DNA of 64,000 nucleotides from contig CAZETK010000010.1 in the NCBI GenBank assembly GCA_964515195.1, positions 4,820 to 68,819 on the forward strand. The letters run 5' to 3'. The notes under the pieces were generated by a model. The model worked only from the letters and a program-made list of their open reading frames with translations, had not been told where the DNA came from and did no database searches. The DNA is from Ga0074139 sp964515195 (lineage in GTDB: Bacteria; Bdellovibrionota; Bdellovibrionia; Bdellovibrionales; Bdellovibrionaceae). The translations under genes and the position numbers were made by a program. Below, piece by piece: positions 1 through 9,360 of the stretch. Positions within the stretch are counted from its first letter, which is position 1. The number at the start of each line of letters is the position of its first letter.

Positions 1-2
1 GC

Positions 3-863
3 GGCCGCGTCAATGATGTGGCGATGATCCAACACGTTTGGGGTGGTTGGGATATGAAGCGCAATGCCTTTTTTAAGTTGATCGACGAGATTATCGCTAA
101 GCTGGGACTGCCGCAAGACGCGAAATATGATCTATTGGACAAAAACACTTTCCACAATGTGAAGAGTGTCGATTTTTATCGAATCACCGCCAACCTTTCG
201 ATTCGTAAAAGCGGTATCGAAAAGATCCGTGATTTACTACTTCAACCAGGACGCGGTCATAAGCCAGGGGATAAGGCTGGTTTTCTAAGCCGTCTTTTTC
301 AGGTCTTGAGTGAAAAACTGGATGGAACTAAATCACGCCAAGCGGATCACCTGATTATGAATGACGTCATGAAGATTCTGGGTGATGGTCAACTTGAGCG
401 CGGTCGTCAGGTTTATAAAGCTCAATGTGATCATTATCATCTCACAAAAAATAATGAAATCGGACTGCAATATACAGGCACATGGAAAAATGGAAGCTAC
501 TTCGATTGTCTGACTCCGTGGGCGGATTCACTTTTAAACCTATCAACGAAATATCCGGATGGAAGCTCCCATGAGGACCAGAAGAATCAGGTTCGCTGGG
601 CGACTGAAGTTCTGTATGTTTTGGAAGAACAATTATCTATGCCTCAACTTCTAAAATATTTGGGCGAGGAAAATGTGGTTTATCTTGTTCAGTTAAACGG
701 ATTTCGATCCGGAGATGAGGACGGGGATTTAAGCTTTATTTCCAACACTTGGGGTAAACCCAACGATGACTTCGAAGAGGCCAATGGTGTCTTCCAGTTT
801 TACTCTCGAAAGACTGACATTATCTCCACTGAAATTGATAGGTCTCAGGGAGGATTCCGATGA
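3..863 (+). CDS. Unknown protein, 5' truncated by window edge
   Basis: The reading frame is open from base 3, so the gene very probably begins upstream of the window; a GTG at 18 exists but has no convincing ribosome binding site. About 285 residues are visible. The product is hydrophilic, rich in Lys and Asp, with a Trp/Gly-rich start (HVWGGWDMKR) and several aromatic residues. No membrane segment or recognised family motif is seen. The stop overlaps the start of the downstream subtilisin-like protease gene by 4 bp (ATGA), so the two are probably co-translated. The partner arrangement hints at a function linked to the protease, but this is only context. Confidence 0.75.
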   Translation, partial: GRVNDVAMIQHVWGGWDMKRNAFFKLIDEIIAKLGLPQDAKYDLLDKNTFHNVKSVDFYRITANLSIRKSGIEKIRDLLLQPGRGHKPGDKAGFLSRLFQVLSEKLDGTKSRQADHLIMNDVMKILGDGQLERGRQVYKAQCDHYHLTKNNEIGLQYTGTWKNGSYFDCLTPWADSLLNLSTKYPDGSSHEDQKNQVRWATEVLYVLEEQLSMPQLLKYLGEENVVYLVQLNGFRSGDEDGDLSFISNTWGKPNDDFEEANGVFQFYSRKTDIISTEIDRSQGGFR

Positions 864-3800
864 AAAAACTGATGATCCTCTTTTTAAATATATATGTGGT
901 GACAGCCCAAGCTTCTCAAGATCCGTGGCTGAATCTGCAGTGGTCCTTGGACAATACGGGACAAGCCCAGGTAGTCGATCTGGATCCGGTAAGAAACTAT
1001 CGGGCTCCGGGTATTCGATCCGAAGATGTTCGCCGTCCGCAACTTGATTTTTTGTCTCCACGCCAGGTTTTGGTGGCGGTTTTAGACACAGGAATTGATC
1101 GTACACATCCCGATTTGAAGAATATGATTCGCACCAAGCCCGGTGAGTGTGAGGCTCTTGCGAAATACCTAGCCTGCCTGAGCGAAGAAACCGAAACTGG
1201 AAGCTGCGATAAAAAGTGGATGGATCCCAAAAACCCAGAGGCCGATACCGACAAGAATGGCTATCCCATGGACTGCTACGGTTGGAGCGCGATGGGGGCG
1301 AAGTCTGAGTTTGATATTTACGGATCTCCCTTCTTTATTGATACCGTTGGACATGGAACCCATGTGGCGGGAGTCATGGGAGCCCAAATCGGTAACGGAG
1401 TGGGAATTCAAGGTGTTTCTCCCCACGTGAAGCTTATTCCAGTGCAAGTCGTCAGTGACAAAGTCAATGAGCCCTTAAAGCCGATGAGTGCTCCCGGACT
1501 TAATCTTGATCCGGAAGAAATGGCCCGAGAAGAGCAAGGCTACAAGCTGGCTCAAGATATCAGTGATCGAGTGGCCCGAGGTTTTCTTTATGCCCTTCGC
1601 GAGGGGGCCGAGGTCATTAATATGAGTTTGGGTTGGCCCCAAGTCGCTGATTCCAAGCTCCTGCGAGAGCTAATGGCAGAAGCCAACCGCCGTGGGGTGA
1701 TTGTGGTGGCGGCCGCTGGGAATGATTCGACACGGGCACTACTTCGACCTTGTATTTATGAGGGCGTGATTTGTGTGGGATCCTTGAATCCTGACGGAGC
1801 CCTGTCTCACTTTTCGAACTTTGGGAGTGGTGTGGACATCGCGGCTCCGGGTCTTTCAATCTTAAGCACCTACCCCGAAGAGCAAAGGCCGGCTCGCTTT
1901 CGTTTTGAGCAGGGCTATGAGTATTTATCGGGGACCTCTCAAGCTTCACCGCTTGTGGCGGGTGCGGTGGCCGAGTTACTGGCCAGAGGCGTTCCGGCTT
2001 CTGAAGTATATGCTCGTCTGATCTTGTCGGCGCGTCCGCTAAAGCCTTCGCAAGCGATGTTTGAAGTTTTTGCCTCCGGCGAACGAAATGCTTTGTCCGC
2101 CGAAGCGGATCCCTTAAATAAATTCGTATTTTCCGGTCAGTTAGATATTGAAAAAGCTCTTCAGGTTCCCTTTCGCGCCGTGATTCAGGCTCAGAGGGAA
2201 AGACCTGAAGCCCTTTGGGACGGGCACAGTCCCACTCTTACGACAGAAGTCGAATTGATCAACCGGGGAGCCGCCATCGCCACTGAGGATGTGAAGATCA
2301 AGGCTTTTATAAAGCCGATTCACAAAGGTGTCGTGCGCCCCCAAGTCACTGAAATCCGGCCTCTGGATTCAAGCCGTAAAACATGGTCTCAAGGCGAAAA
2401 GCGAAAGTTTCAAGTGAAACTCGAGATCTCGCCAGACCAAGCTTCTCGTATTCCGTCCGACCTGGATCTTGTGATGGAAGCTGTCTATTCCAATGGCTAT
2501 AAACAACAAACAGTTGTTGATTTAGAAGTGGTGGTGCCCTTAGCTCAGCTCACTACAATGAAAAAGACAGTCTATAACATTGAAGGACTTCCATCGGGAA
2601 GATGGGACTGGATCCCCTTAGAAAGTGTGGATGGGGCCCAACGGGGAGATGTATACCTATTGACAGAACAGACCGCCATGGGGTTTCGAGTGGCGTCCTA
2701 TACCATCAATGGCGATAAGACTGTGCTTAAGGGGCCAGTCACGATTCCCCGCACTCAAGGGTTGAACTTGATTGCCGTGATGTGGGGAGCCGTCACCTCC
2801 AACGGCTATATTATGGGCGCGATTCAAGATGTGCCCCCTGATGAGTTAGAGGGGCCTGCACCCATTCACTTTTTTGATTTGGATTTCAACCTTCAAGTTA
2901 AATCCCGCGCTCGTTATGACTCCAAGATCGTTCAACTGCCATTCCAAGTCCGATGGATGAGATTGGGCTCTACTTATCGACCAGCGTGGATCGGAGCCGG
3001 CTTAGAGCCCGATAAGAAACAAGATCTTTGGGATCGATGGGAAAATCGTAACCGTGTCGAGCGAGTTCAACAACGGCTTTATTGGTTAGATGAAGACTTT
3101 AAACCGCACGCATTGGGCGAAGTGGAGAAGAAAAAATTTGTGGATTTTGTACCGGGTCCACAAGACGAAAAGGGAGTGCTGACGGCATTGGTCGTCAAAA
3201 GCCAAGGACCCAGTTCACAACCGTCTTACGTGCAAGATGTTTCATTTGTTAGTTTTGGCGATGGAAAGGTCTTGAATGTCCATACAAGTTCGGAAGAGCT
3301 TTTCCGATCACTTTTGGAAGCTAAGCGAGGCCCTTTATTTAACCTCGATAGCACAACGCCTTATTCGCGGGGGATGTTCTGGTTTTCAGAGGGCGGTCTT
3401 CGCACCCAAAAAATTACAACATGGGATCAGATCAACAACCAATTTCAGCACCATGATGCCCGCTCAATAAGGGGACATTTTGACTCTGCCCTGTGGACGC
3501 AGGCCGTCTATAAAGGGGCTCGATCGGCAGGAGCCTTCGTGATTACCAACACAGAAGTTCAGTATCACAATCTTATGACAGGCCACGCCGTTCGAAAATC
3601 CTTAGAGCGTTACAGCTTCTTTTCGAACACTTTGCAAATTTTATTGGCATATCCACTGGTCATTCAGTCATCTGAAGGTCCTTCTGCCTATCGACCTGCA
3701 CTATTTGCGACCGAAAACATCGACTTCGAACGTGGTGTCAAATTGGTTGTCCCGATTTTTGCAAAGGATGGAAAAAGTGAAGAAGTGGTTGAACTGGTGT

Positions 3801-3988
3801 CACCAGGGGCGCTTAACGTAAAAGCCGGAGCAGGCTGTAAACCCTTTAAGACACCAATTCAGCTCAGCTCGGGAGAGACGGCGATGGATTTTTACTGCGA
3901 GAGAAAAGAAAACGCTCCAGTTCAAACTCAACAAAAGGCTCCCCCTACGAGTGTAAAAGAGTTAATAAGAGTGTTTTTGAAGTATTAA
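860..3988 (+). CDS. Exported subtilisin-like (S8) serine protease
   Basis: Predicted 1042-residue secreted endopeptidase. Residues 1-18 look like a short signal peptide (hydrophobic, ending near AQAS). The peptidase S8 domain spans about 25-410 with the full triad: Asp76 in VAVLDTGID, His165 in DTVGHGTHVAG and Ser360 in LSGTSQASPLVAG, plus oxyanion Asn288 in AAAGNDS. A Cys-containing insertion lies between the Asp and His blocks. The remaining 600 or so residues are a non-catalytic region with beta-rich composition, whose role I cannot name; it may be a targeting or substrate-binding part. The gene overlaps the upstream gene by 4 bp. Catalytic assignment is secure; substrate is unknown, and a role in prey or extracellular protein degradation is inference. 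Confidence 0.95.
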   Translation: MKKLMILFLNIYVVTAQASQDPWLNLQWSLDNTGQAQVVDLDPVRNYRAPGIRSEDVRRPQLDFLSPRQVLVAVLDTGIDRTHPDLKNMIRTKPGECEALAKYLACLSEETETGSCDKKWMDPKNPEADTDKNGYPMDCYGWSAMGAKSEFDIYGSPFFIDTVGHGTHVAGVMGAQIGNGVGIQGVSPHVKLIPVQVVSDKVNEPLKPMSAPGLNLDPEEMAREEQGYKLAQDISDRVARGFLYALREGAEVINMSLGWPQVADSKLLRELMAEANRRGVIVVAAAGNDSTRALLRPCIYEGVICVGSLNPDGALSHFSNFGSGVDIAAPGLSILSTYPEEQRPARFRFEQGYEYLSGTSQASPLVAGAVAELLARGVPASEVYARLILSARPLKPSQAMFEVFASGERNALSAEADPLNKFVFSGQLDIEKALQVPFRAVIQAQRERPEALWDGHSPTLTTEVELINRGAAIATEDVKIKAFIKPIHKGVVRPQVTEIRPLDSSRKTWSQGEKRKFQVKLEISPDQASRIPSDLDLVMEAVYSNGYKQQTVVDLEVVVPLAQLTTMKKTVYNIEGLPSGRWDWIPLESVDGAQRGDVYLLTEQTAMGFRVASYTINGDKTVLKGPVTIPRTQGLNLIAVMWGAVTSNGYIMGAIQDVPPDELEGPAPIHFFDLDFNLQVKSRARYDSKIVQLPFQVRWMRLGSTYRPAWIGAGLEPDKKQDLWDRWENRNRVERVQQRLYWLDEDFKPHALGEVEKKKFVDFVPGPQDEKGVLTALVVKSQGPSSQPSYVQDVSFVSFGDGKVLNVHTSSEELFRSLLEAKRGPLFNLDSTTPYSRGMFWFSEGGLRTQKITTWDQINNQFQHHDARSIRGHFDSALWTQAVYKGARSAGAFVITNTEVQYHNLMTGHAVRKSLERYSFFSNTLQILLAYPLVIQSSEGPSAYRPALFATENIDFERGVKLVVPIFAKDGKSEEVVELVSPGALNVKAGAGCKPFKTPIQLSSGETAMDFYCERKENAPVQTQQKAPPTSVKELIRVFLKY

Positions 3989-4022
3989 ACAACAATCATC
4001 AACAAAACCATAGGGGGTTTTA

Positions 4023-4895
4023 ATGAAAACAATGAAGTGGCTAGGGGTCTCAGCCCTTGGAGCATTAATCGCCACAACTTACGTTGGCTGCGGAGGTGGA
4101 GGCGGTGGGTCTATCGCTGTCGGCGGTGGTTCCCATCATATCATCACTTATCCTTATGAAACCGTTTATGGAGACATGTGTGCCACTTATGAGGCAACTC
4201 CCGGATGTACTTTTTCGACATCAACAGGTCGCCGCATTACAGTCAGTAGCGATCCCGATTATGATCGTTACGGTTGGGGATCCGATGATCTCTACTTCGT
4301 TAAATTTGATAGCAGTGGTCGCGGTTATGCCTACGACGATTTAGGTTACAATACCTGTTTGGACATGGCCTCCTGTCATTGGGATTCCTACAAAGGGGAG
4401 TGGTACGTTGATGTAAGTCAATTCGCCGGTTGGGTTGGTGGTAATGTCATCGGAGTTGGCACCACTGGCTTGTTCTGGGAAGACATCTCGAATGGAACCT
4501 ACTGGTTAGGTAAGAACGGTGTGCTTTACTCGGCAAACTGGAGTGATTCCAACTACGGTGAGGCGATCAACAATAAGAATGCAGGTAAGGCATCTGATGC
4601 TTCTGCCGCCGCACTGGCTTCTGATTCCAACAAGCGCTTAGTGGCAAAAGCCGCTGACAAAATGATGAAGGAATACGGTCTTTCCAAGTCCAAAGCGACG
4701 GCTGTGGCTTCTGCTTTGAACACTTGGGCGATCAGCTCTTCATCTCGTGGTTACACCACTACAAAAGATATTGACCAGACTTTCAAAAAAGTCTTTGGTG
4801 TTCCTTACACAGAGGCGTTGACAGCTGTTAAGGCTCTTCAATCTGGCGACACTTCTGGCATGAGAGAAGTGACAGACAGATCTGCTTCGGCTTAG
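4023..4895 (+). CDS. Gly-rich lipoprotein, ended early by in-frame TAG
   Basis: 290 residues to the first stop. The N-terminus is a lipoprotein signal (hydrophobic residues 5-20, then YVGC with Cys23) followed by a run of glycines. The middle is rich in Tyr, Trp, Ser and Asp, the C-terminal third is helical and Lys/Ala rich. A strong GGGGG ribosome binding site lies just before ATG 4023. The reading frame continues after TAG 4893-4895 for 31 sense codons (ending in DADMLNW) to TAA 4989-4991, and a hairpin terminator follows only after that second stop. The tail looks like the last helix of the same domain, so the TAG is probably a lesion or a recoded stop. Family not recognised. Confidence 0.85.
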   Translation: MKTMKWLGVSALGALIATTYVGCGGGGGGSIAVGGGSHHIITYPYETVYGDMCATYEATPGCTFSTSTGRRITVSSDPDYDRYGWGSDDLYFVKFDSSGRGYAYDDLGYNTCLDMASCHWDSYKGEWYVDVSQFAGWVGGNVIGVGTTGLFWEDISNGTYWLGKNGVLYSANWSDSNYGEAINNKNAGKASDASAAALASDSNKRLVAKAADKMMKEYGLSKSKATAVASALNTWAISSSSRGYTTTKDIDQTFKKVFGVPYTEALTAVKALQSGDTSGMREVTDRSASA

Positions 4896-5035
4896 GGGCT
4901 TAAACCTCACCAAGCTCAGAAATTCATCAAAGGTATGTATAAAAAGGCGTTGGCTTCCTACGGTGTTGATGCCGATATGCTGAACTGGTAATCTCGTCCT
5001 CGCTTAATGAGTGAGATTTAACATTACAAACCCAT

Positions 5036-5067
5036 AAAAAAGCCCGGATCTATTCCGGGCTTTTTTT
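5036..5067 (+). terminator. Rho-independent terminator
   Basis: A-tract, then stem AGCCCGGA / TCCGGGCT with a 5-nt loop, followed by seven T. It ends the transcript of the Gly-rich lipoprotein gene, 45 bp past the second stop (TAA 4989-4991). Confidence 0.85.
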
Positions 5068-5245
5068 ATAGGGTCATGGATGTCTGAATCGGGGACGGAA
5101 TCTTATTTCTCTATCAGTCTTATTTTGATCCATATCTCTCATGTCTCAAAATCTTGCTTAAGCCCGACTGGCTAGAACCCAGGCATTGCAAGTAAACTGG
5201 ATTTAAGTAAAATAATAGTTGGTAACAGTGGAATAGTAGAACGTA

Positions 5246-8200
5246 TTGAAAAGGCTGAGAAATTTGCTTAATTTAGGGGCGACAAAAGACAAGCGCAATC
5301 TTTTGCGGATGCGGACCTACGTAATTTTGGCCGTCGGATGGATTTTGATCGCGGTCAATCTAAGTCAAGCCCAGATAGGGGTGTTCTATCATCTATTACC
5401 CATTACCGATGAATTTATTTGGACCGGCTTAGCGGGCGATAACAATTGGAACACCCCCGATAACTGGAGTGTAAAGGCTGTGCCTGGACCAACACATGTC
5501 GCTAAATTCAAAGGTGGATATTGTTCGGGTGTGGACTGTAATGCCTTGATTAATATCAACGTCAACGTAAAGGGTGTGGTGATTGATGCCGCCTTTGGGG
5601 GTACGATTACTCAAGGTGCTGGTCAAACGCTAGCTCTTGGTGAAGAGGGTTGGCTACAAGATGGAGGAACTTTTGCTGGCTCAGTGGATATGATTTCGGT
5701 GACCAATGGTCCCTGGGAAGTAACCGGTGGGAACTTTTCCCATGGTGGACTTCTCAAGATCGGTAGCCATGATGGCGCTGAAACAATACGGCCTGGAACC
5801 GGGCTCTACACGGACGTTGAATTCAACTTTCTGGGATGGGCCAGTCGGAACTTCCAGGCAGAAACCATGATAGTCGCAGGGGACCTAATACTTTCTGCTT
5901 ATACTAGTTGTGGAGTTTTCTGCTCACTAAATAATGGGACTATTCAGGTTGCAGGTGATGTTTTTGTCGTCAATGGCGGAGCTCGAGGAACTGCAGTCGT
6001 CAAGCTGGCCGGCAGTACAGATCAAAGTATCGATACCAGTTCAGCCGCTGCTAGTGGTTTTTTACCGGGTTTGCAAATCGCTTCTACCGGAGGAATCGTG
6101 CATCTGCTTGGTACGGTCCAGGTAAGTCACAATTACGTATTTACCTCTGGAGATTTGAATGCAGGGACTTCCACTTTAAAGATCACGGGTCCAGGTACGA
6201 TCATCCAGCCAGGAAGCGTAACCTATAATAATGTAGAGATTAGTTCTGAGGGCTGGATTACTAAGAATTTGCAGGGCGAAACCATGGACATCCAAGGTCA
6301 TCTTACCCTATCAGCCTCTGCGGGATGTAGTACGAACTGCCGTTTGAACAACGGAATTTTGAATGTGCAAGGGAACTTAAGCATCGTCAATGATGGCTAT
6401 CGTGGAGATGCTATTCTTCAACTTGTGGGCTCGGCAAATTCCACAATTTCAGCCATCAGTGGGATCAAACTTCCATCTGGCACGCTCACCATCAATAAAG
6501 ATACAACGGCCACAACAGTAACTTTGTTGGGGGCTGTCGTGGTTAATTCCACGGGGCAGGATTTGATCCTTACTCAAGGAACTTTAAATCTGGCAGGTTT
6601 TGATTTGACCGTGAATGATACTCTCATGGTCGATCTTGCTGGAAAGCTTGTCTGCAATGGTGGCGTTCCCACTTTCAGTACTTTTATCGCCAATGGCGAA
6701 GTCATTTGTGGCACTTCGGTAGGGATTTCCTGGACAGGCCTTGTCGGTGACAACAACTGGAATACGCCTGGAAACTGGTCTGGGAATGTCGCTCCTACTG
6801 CTAGCGACACAGCTCTATTCACTTCTGTGTGCTCGGGAGCTCAGTGCAATGCCAATACAAGCACAAGCCTTAATATCAGAGGCTTGAATCTTCAAGCTAC
6901 TTACCCAGGTACGATCACTCAGAATTCAGGACATACTATTACAATTGGCGCCTTTGGATGGAACCAACTGGGTGGAAGTTTCGCAGGTAGTGATTCGGCT
7001 ATTACGGTTTCGGGACCTTACTTACTAAGTGGTGGATCTTTCAAGTCTACGTCGGACACTTTCACCATGGCGGGACATTTTACAATTTCGGGGAGCCCTG
7101 CGTTTAATGCGAATTCCGGGACCTTCCACTTCACAGCGTCTTCGACAATTACTCCCGGTACGGTCAATTTTAACAATGTCCTGTTCACGCGCACCGCTGC
7201 GGTCACTTACAATTTGAACAATGGAACGATGAACATTGATGGAGATTTGACAGTCGGGATCACCTCCAGCTCCGGCAGTCGATTTCTCAACAGCGGAATT
7301 CTTCGCGTGAAGGGAAATGTGGATGTTCACAGCTACGGCCTTCGAGGAAGCGCACTGATTCAACTTATTGGGACGACTCCACAGACTGTCACTGGAAGCG
7401 GCATACCAGGCTGGCTTCCCGGCCTTGAGATTGCTTCCTCCAGCACGGTCACCTTATCGGGATCCTTGTATATTATGGATGATTATCTCTATACATCTGG
7501 AAACCTTGTGCCTCCGACTCATCTCAAATTTGGAGATGAACTATATGGCAGTGGCGGTACCATTCGCCCCGGAAATTTTGAGTACAATGACGTGACTTTC
7601 GGAGGTTACGGAGGTGACTACGAGCTGGCTGGTACGATGAAGGTCAATGGTACTCTGACATTTAACGATCGATATGGATCGAGCACTTCTATTAATACAG
7701 GAACTATTGAAGCCAAAGGTGATGTGTTTGCATCTCCGTATGGGTTTCCTGGAACTGGCTTGGTGAAGCTCGTCGGGACGATAGATCAAACTGTGACCGG
7801 GGTATCGAACGCTTATTTTCCAAGTATTGAAGTTGCCTCATCCGCGAAAGTCACTTTCGTGGGAAGTATCAGAATTCATCGGAACTTTACTTATACCTCT
7901 GGCACCGTGGACTTTGGTACCAGTGCGATCGTTTTTGATAGTACATCGACGACAAATCGAACTATTCGAGCTCCTAGTTTAAGTTTCTACGATTTAAAAA
8001 TTGGTGGGTATAACTCCACGACAACTTTGACGGACTCCTTCAATGTGATGGGAAATTTGACGCTAGCTGATACTTACACTAGTGGCGCTGGTTCTGTAAA
8101 TGGCAGCACGATATTTGCTTACGGGGATGTGGCAGCCACCAATTCTGGTTTGACGGGTACCACTTTAATTCGCGTCTCGGGATCGTCACCTCAGCAGCTC

Positions 8201-8863
8201 AGCGGAACGAGTAACTCTTACTATCCAAGTCTTGAGATTGCCTCTAGTAGTACAGTCTCTTATTCCGGCACCCTGCGCATCGGTAAGCACTACACTGTAA
8301 CATCTGGAACTATCGCCAGTGGAACCTCTACGGTGATCTTTAAGGGATCATCCGCCTTGCTCACCGTAGGGAGCGAAAATTATAATAATGTGAGCTTTGA
8401 TTCTCGCGACGACACTCAGACTTTGGCTGGAAATATAACAGTGAATGGTGATCTCACTTTTGTAAGTAACTATTGTAGCAGCCGTTCAAGGCTCAACGGT
8501 GGAACGGTGATCGCAAAGGGTAATGTGGTGTTTTCGACCTGTGGGTATCAAGGAAACTCTCCCCTGAGCCTGGAAGGGGCAACTTCGACCACCATTCAAA
8601 TGGGTACTTCCGCCTACGGCCCCCAAGGGACTTGGACTGTCAACAAGCCAGCCGCTGCGGTCACGTTGCTATCAAATCTTGTTATGAATGGGACTGGACA
8701 GGATTTGGACATTGTGGCGGGTACGGTTGACATGGCGGGGTACAACCTGACTGTCAACGACGCCATCACCAATAATGGCGTTTTACGAAGGGGGACCAAT
8801 CCCGCTTGTGGAATACTATCCTACGGTGGCAGTTATACTGGAGCTGCCCCCATCTGCCCATAA
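5246..8863 (+). CDS. Very large secreted beta-repeat surface protein
   Basis: 1205 residues if the TTG at 5246 is used; ATG 5309 (MRTYVILAV) would also give a signal peptide, and neither has a good ribosome binding site. A hydrophobic segment at about 23-40 ends in SQAQ. Two copies of a module beginning WTG-x2-GDNNWNTP-x-NWS lie at about residues 59 and 497. Between and after them are many degenerate repeats built on lines such as LPGLQIAS, YFPSIEVASS, YYPSLEIASS, IRPGNF and FTYTSGT. The composition (Gly, Ser, Thr, Asn, Val; few charged residues) fits a parallel beta-helix or filamentous adhesin-like fold. No autotransporter barrel, LPXTG or type I secretion tail is visible. Likely cell-surface or matrix protein; function unknown. 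Confidence 0.85.
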   Translation: MKRLRNLLNLGATKDKRNLLRMRTYVILAVGWILIAVNLSQAQIGVFYHLLPITDEFIWTGLAGDNNWNTPDNWSVKAVPGPTHVAKFKGGYCSGVDCNALININVNVKGVVIDAAFGGTITQGAGQTLALGEEGWLQDGGTFAGSVDMISVTNGPWEVTGGNFSHGGLLKIGSHDGAETIRPGTGLYTDVEFNFLGWASRNFQAETMIVAGDLILSAYTSCGVFCSLNNGTIQVAGDVFVVNGGARGTAVVKLAGSTDQSIDTSSAAASGFLPGLQIASTGGIVHLLGTVQVSHNYVFTSGDLNAGTSTLKITGPGTIIQPGSVTYNNVEISSEGWITKNLQGETMDIQGHLTLSASAGCSTNCRLNNGILNVQGNLSIVNDGYRGDAILQLVGSANSTISAISGIKLPSGTLTINKDTTATTVTLLGAVVVNSTGQDLILTQGTLNLAGFDLTVNDTLMVDLAGKLVCNGGVPTFSTFIANGEVICGTSVGISWTGLVGDNNWNTPGNWSGNVAPTASDTALFTSVCSGAQCNANTSTSLNIRGLNLQATYPGTITQNSGHTITIGAFGWNQLGGSFAGSDSAITVSGPYLLSGGSFKSTSDTFTMAGHFTISGSPAFNANSGTFHFTASSTITPGTVNFNNVLFTRTAAVTYNLNNGTMNIDGDLTVGITSSSGSRFLNSGILRVKGNVDVHSYGLRGSALIQLIGTTPQTVTGSGIPGWLPGLEIASSSTVTLSGSLYIMDDYLYTSGNLVPPTHLKFGDELYGSGGTIRPGNFEYNDVTFGGYGGDYELAGTMKVNGTLTFNDRYGSSTSINTGTIEAKGDVFASPYGFPGTGLVKLVGTIDQTVTGVSNAYFPSIEVASSAKVTFVGSIRIHRNFTYTSGTVDFGTSAIVFDSTSTTNRTIRAPSLSFYDLKIGGYNSTTTLTDSFNVMGNLTLADTYTSGAGSVNGSTIFAYGDVAATNSGLTGTTLIRVSGSSPQQLSGTSNSYYPSLEIASSSTVSYSGTLRIGKHYTVTSGTIASGTSTVIFKGSSALLTVGSENYNNVSFDSRDDTQTLAGNITVNGDLTFVSNYCSSRSRLNGGTVIAKGNVVFSTCGYQGNSPLSLEGATSTTIQMGTSAYGPQGTWTVNKPAAAVTLLSNLVMNGTGQDLDIVAGTVDMAGYNLTVNDAITNNGVLRRGTNPACGILSYGGSYTGAAPICP

Positions 8864-8951
8864 GGGGATATCCCTGTAATCTTTACCTTGGTATTTAATT
8901 ATCGACCGAGCTTCTTTATAGTGATTCGGTTTGACCCATAAAGGAGCTTTT

Positions 8952-9350
8952 ATGAAGCATTTTATTTTAATCACATTTTTGAGTTTTATCGGATTGCAAG
9001 CAGCCCATGCCCAGAGCGTGAACCCTCACGCACCAAAGTTGGCAGATGTCGTGGCTATTTACTTTCAAGATGATCAGGAGTTCAGCCCCTATTTCTTTCA
9101 CCATGTCCGTTATGCCGACGTTTTGTTGAATATGAAAATGGACCCCACTTGTCCAAAGATTGAAGTCAGTCGTGACCGACGTGTAATTTGTGTGTCTCCT
9201 TTTCGAAAAGTTCAGGTGGGGCTTTTAACAGATTCCCGTCCGGCCGGAGACTTTCGATTGGCCTTCTCCATTAGTTGGTTCAATAACGTTCAGATGATTG
9301 AGAGAAAAGGACCTCGAGGCTTCGAGTATTCTGTTCAAGTCATCCGATAG
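8952..9350 (+). CDS. Small exported protein of unknown function
   Basis: 132 residues from ATG 8952, chosen because AAGGAG sits 5 bases upstream. A clear signal peptide (residues 1-20, MKHFILITFL... cleaved near AHAQ) precedes a mature part of about 110 residues with two Cys and several aromatic residues. It is predicted to be periplasmic or secreted. It lies alone between the large repeat protein and a convergent lipoprotein gene whose stop is 11 bp away. No family recognised. Confidence 0.8.
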   Translation: MKHFILITFLSFIGLQAAHAQSVNPHAPKLADVVAIYFQDDQEFSPYFFHHVRYADVLLNMKMDPTCPKIEVSRDRRVICVSPFRKVQVGLLTDSRPAGDFRLAFSISWFNNVQMIERKGPRGFEYSVQVIR

Positions 9351-9360
9351 GACTCTACTT

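Noticed and set aside
1..8. NotI site at the window start
   Set aside because: Eight bases can occur by chance, and nothing else suggests vector sequence.
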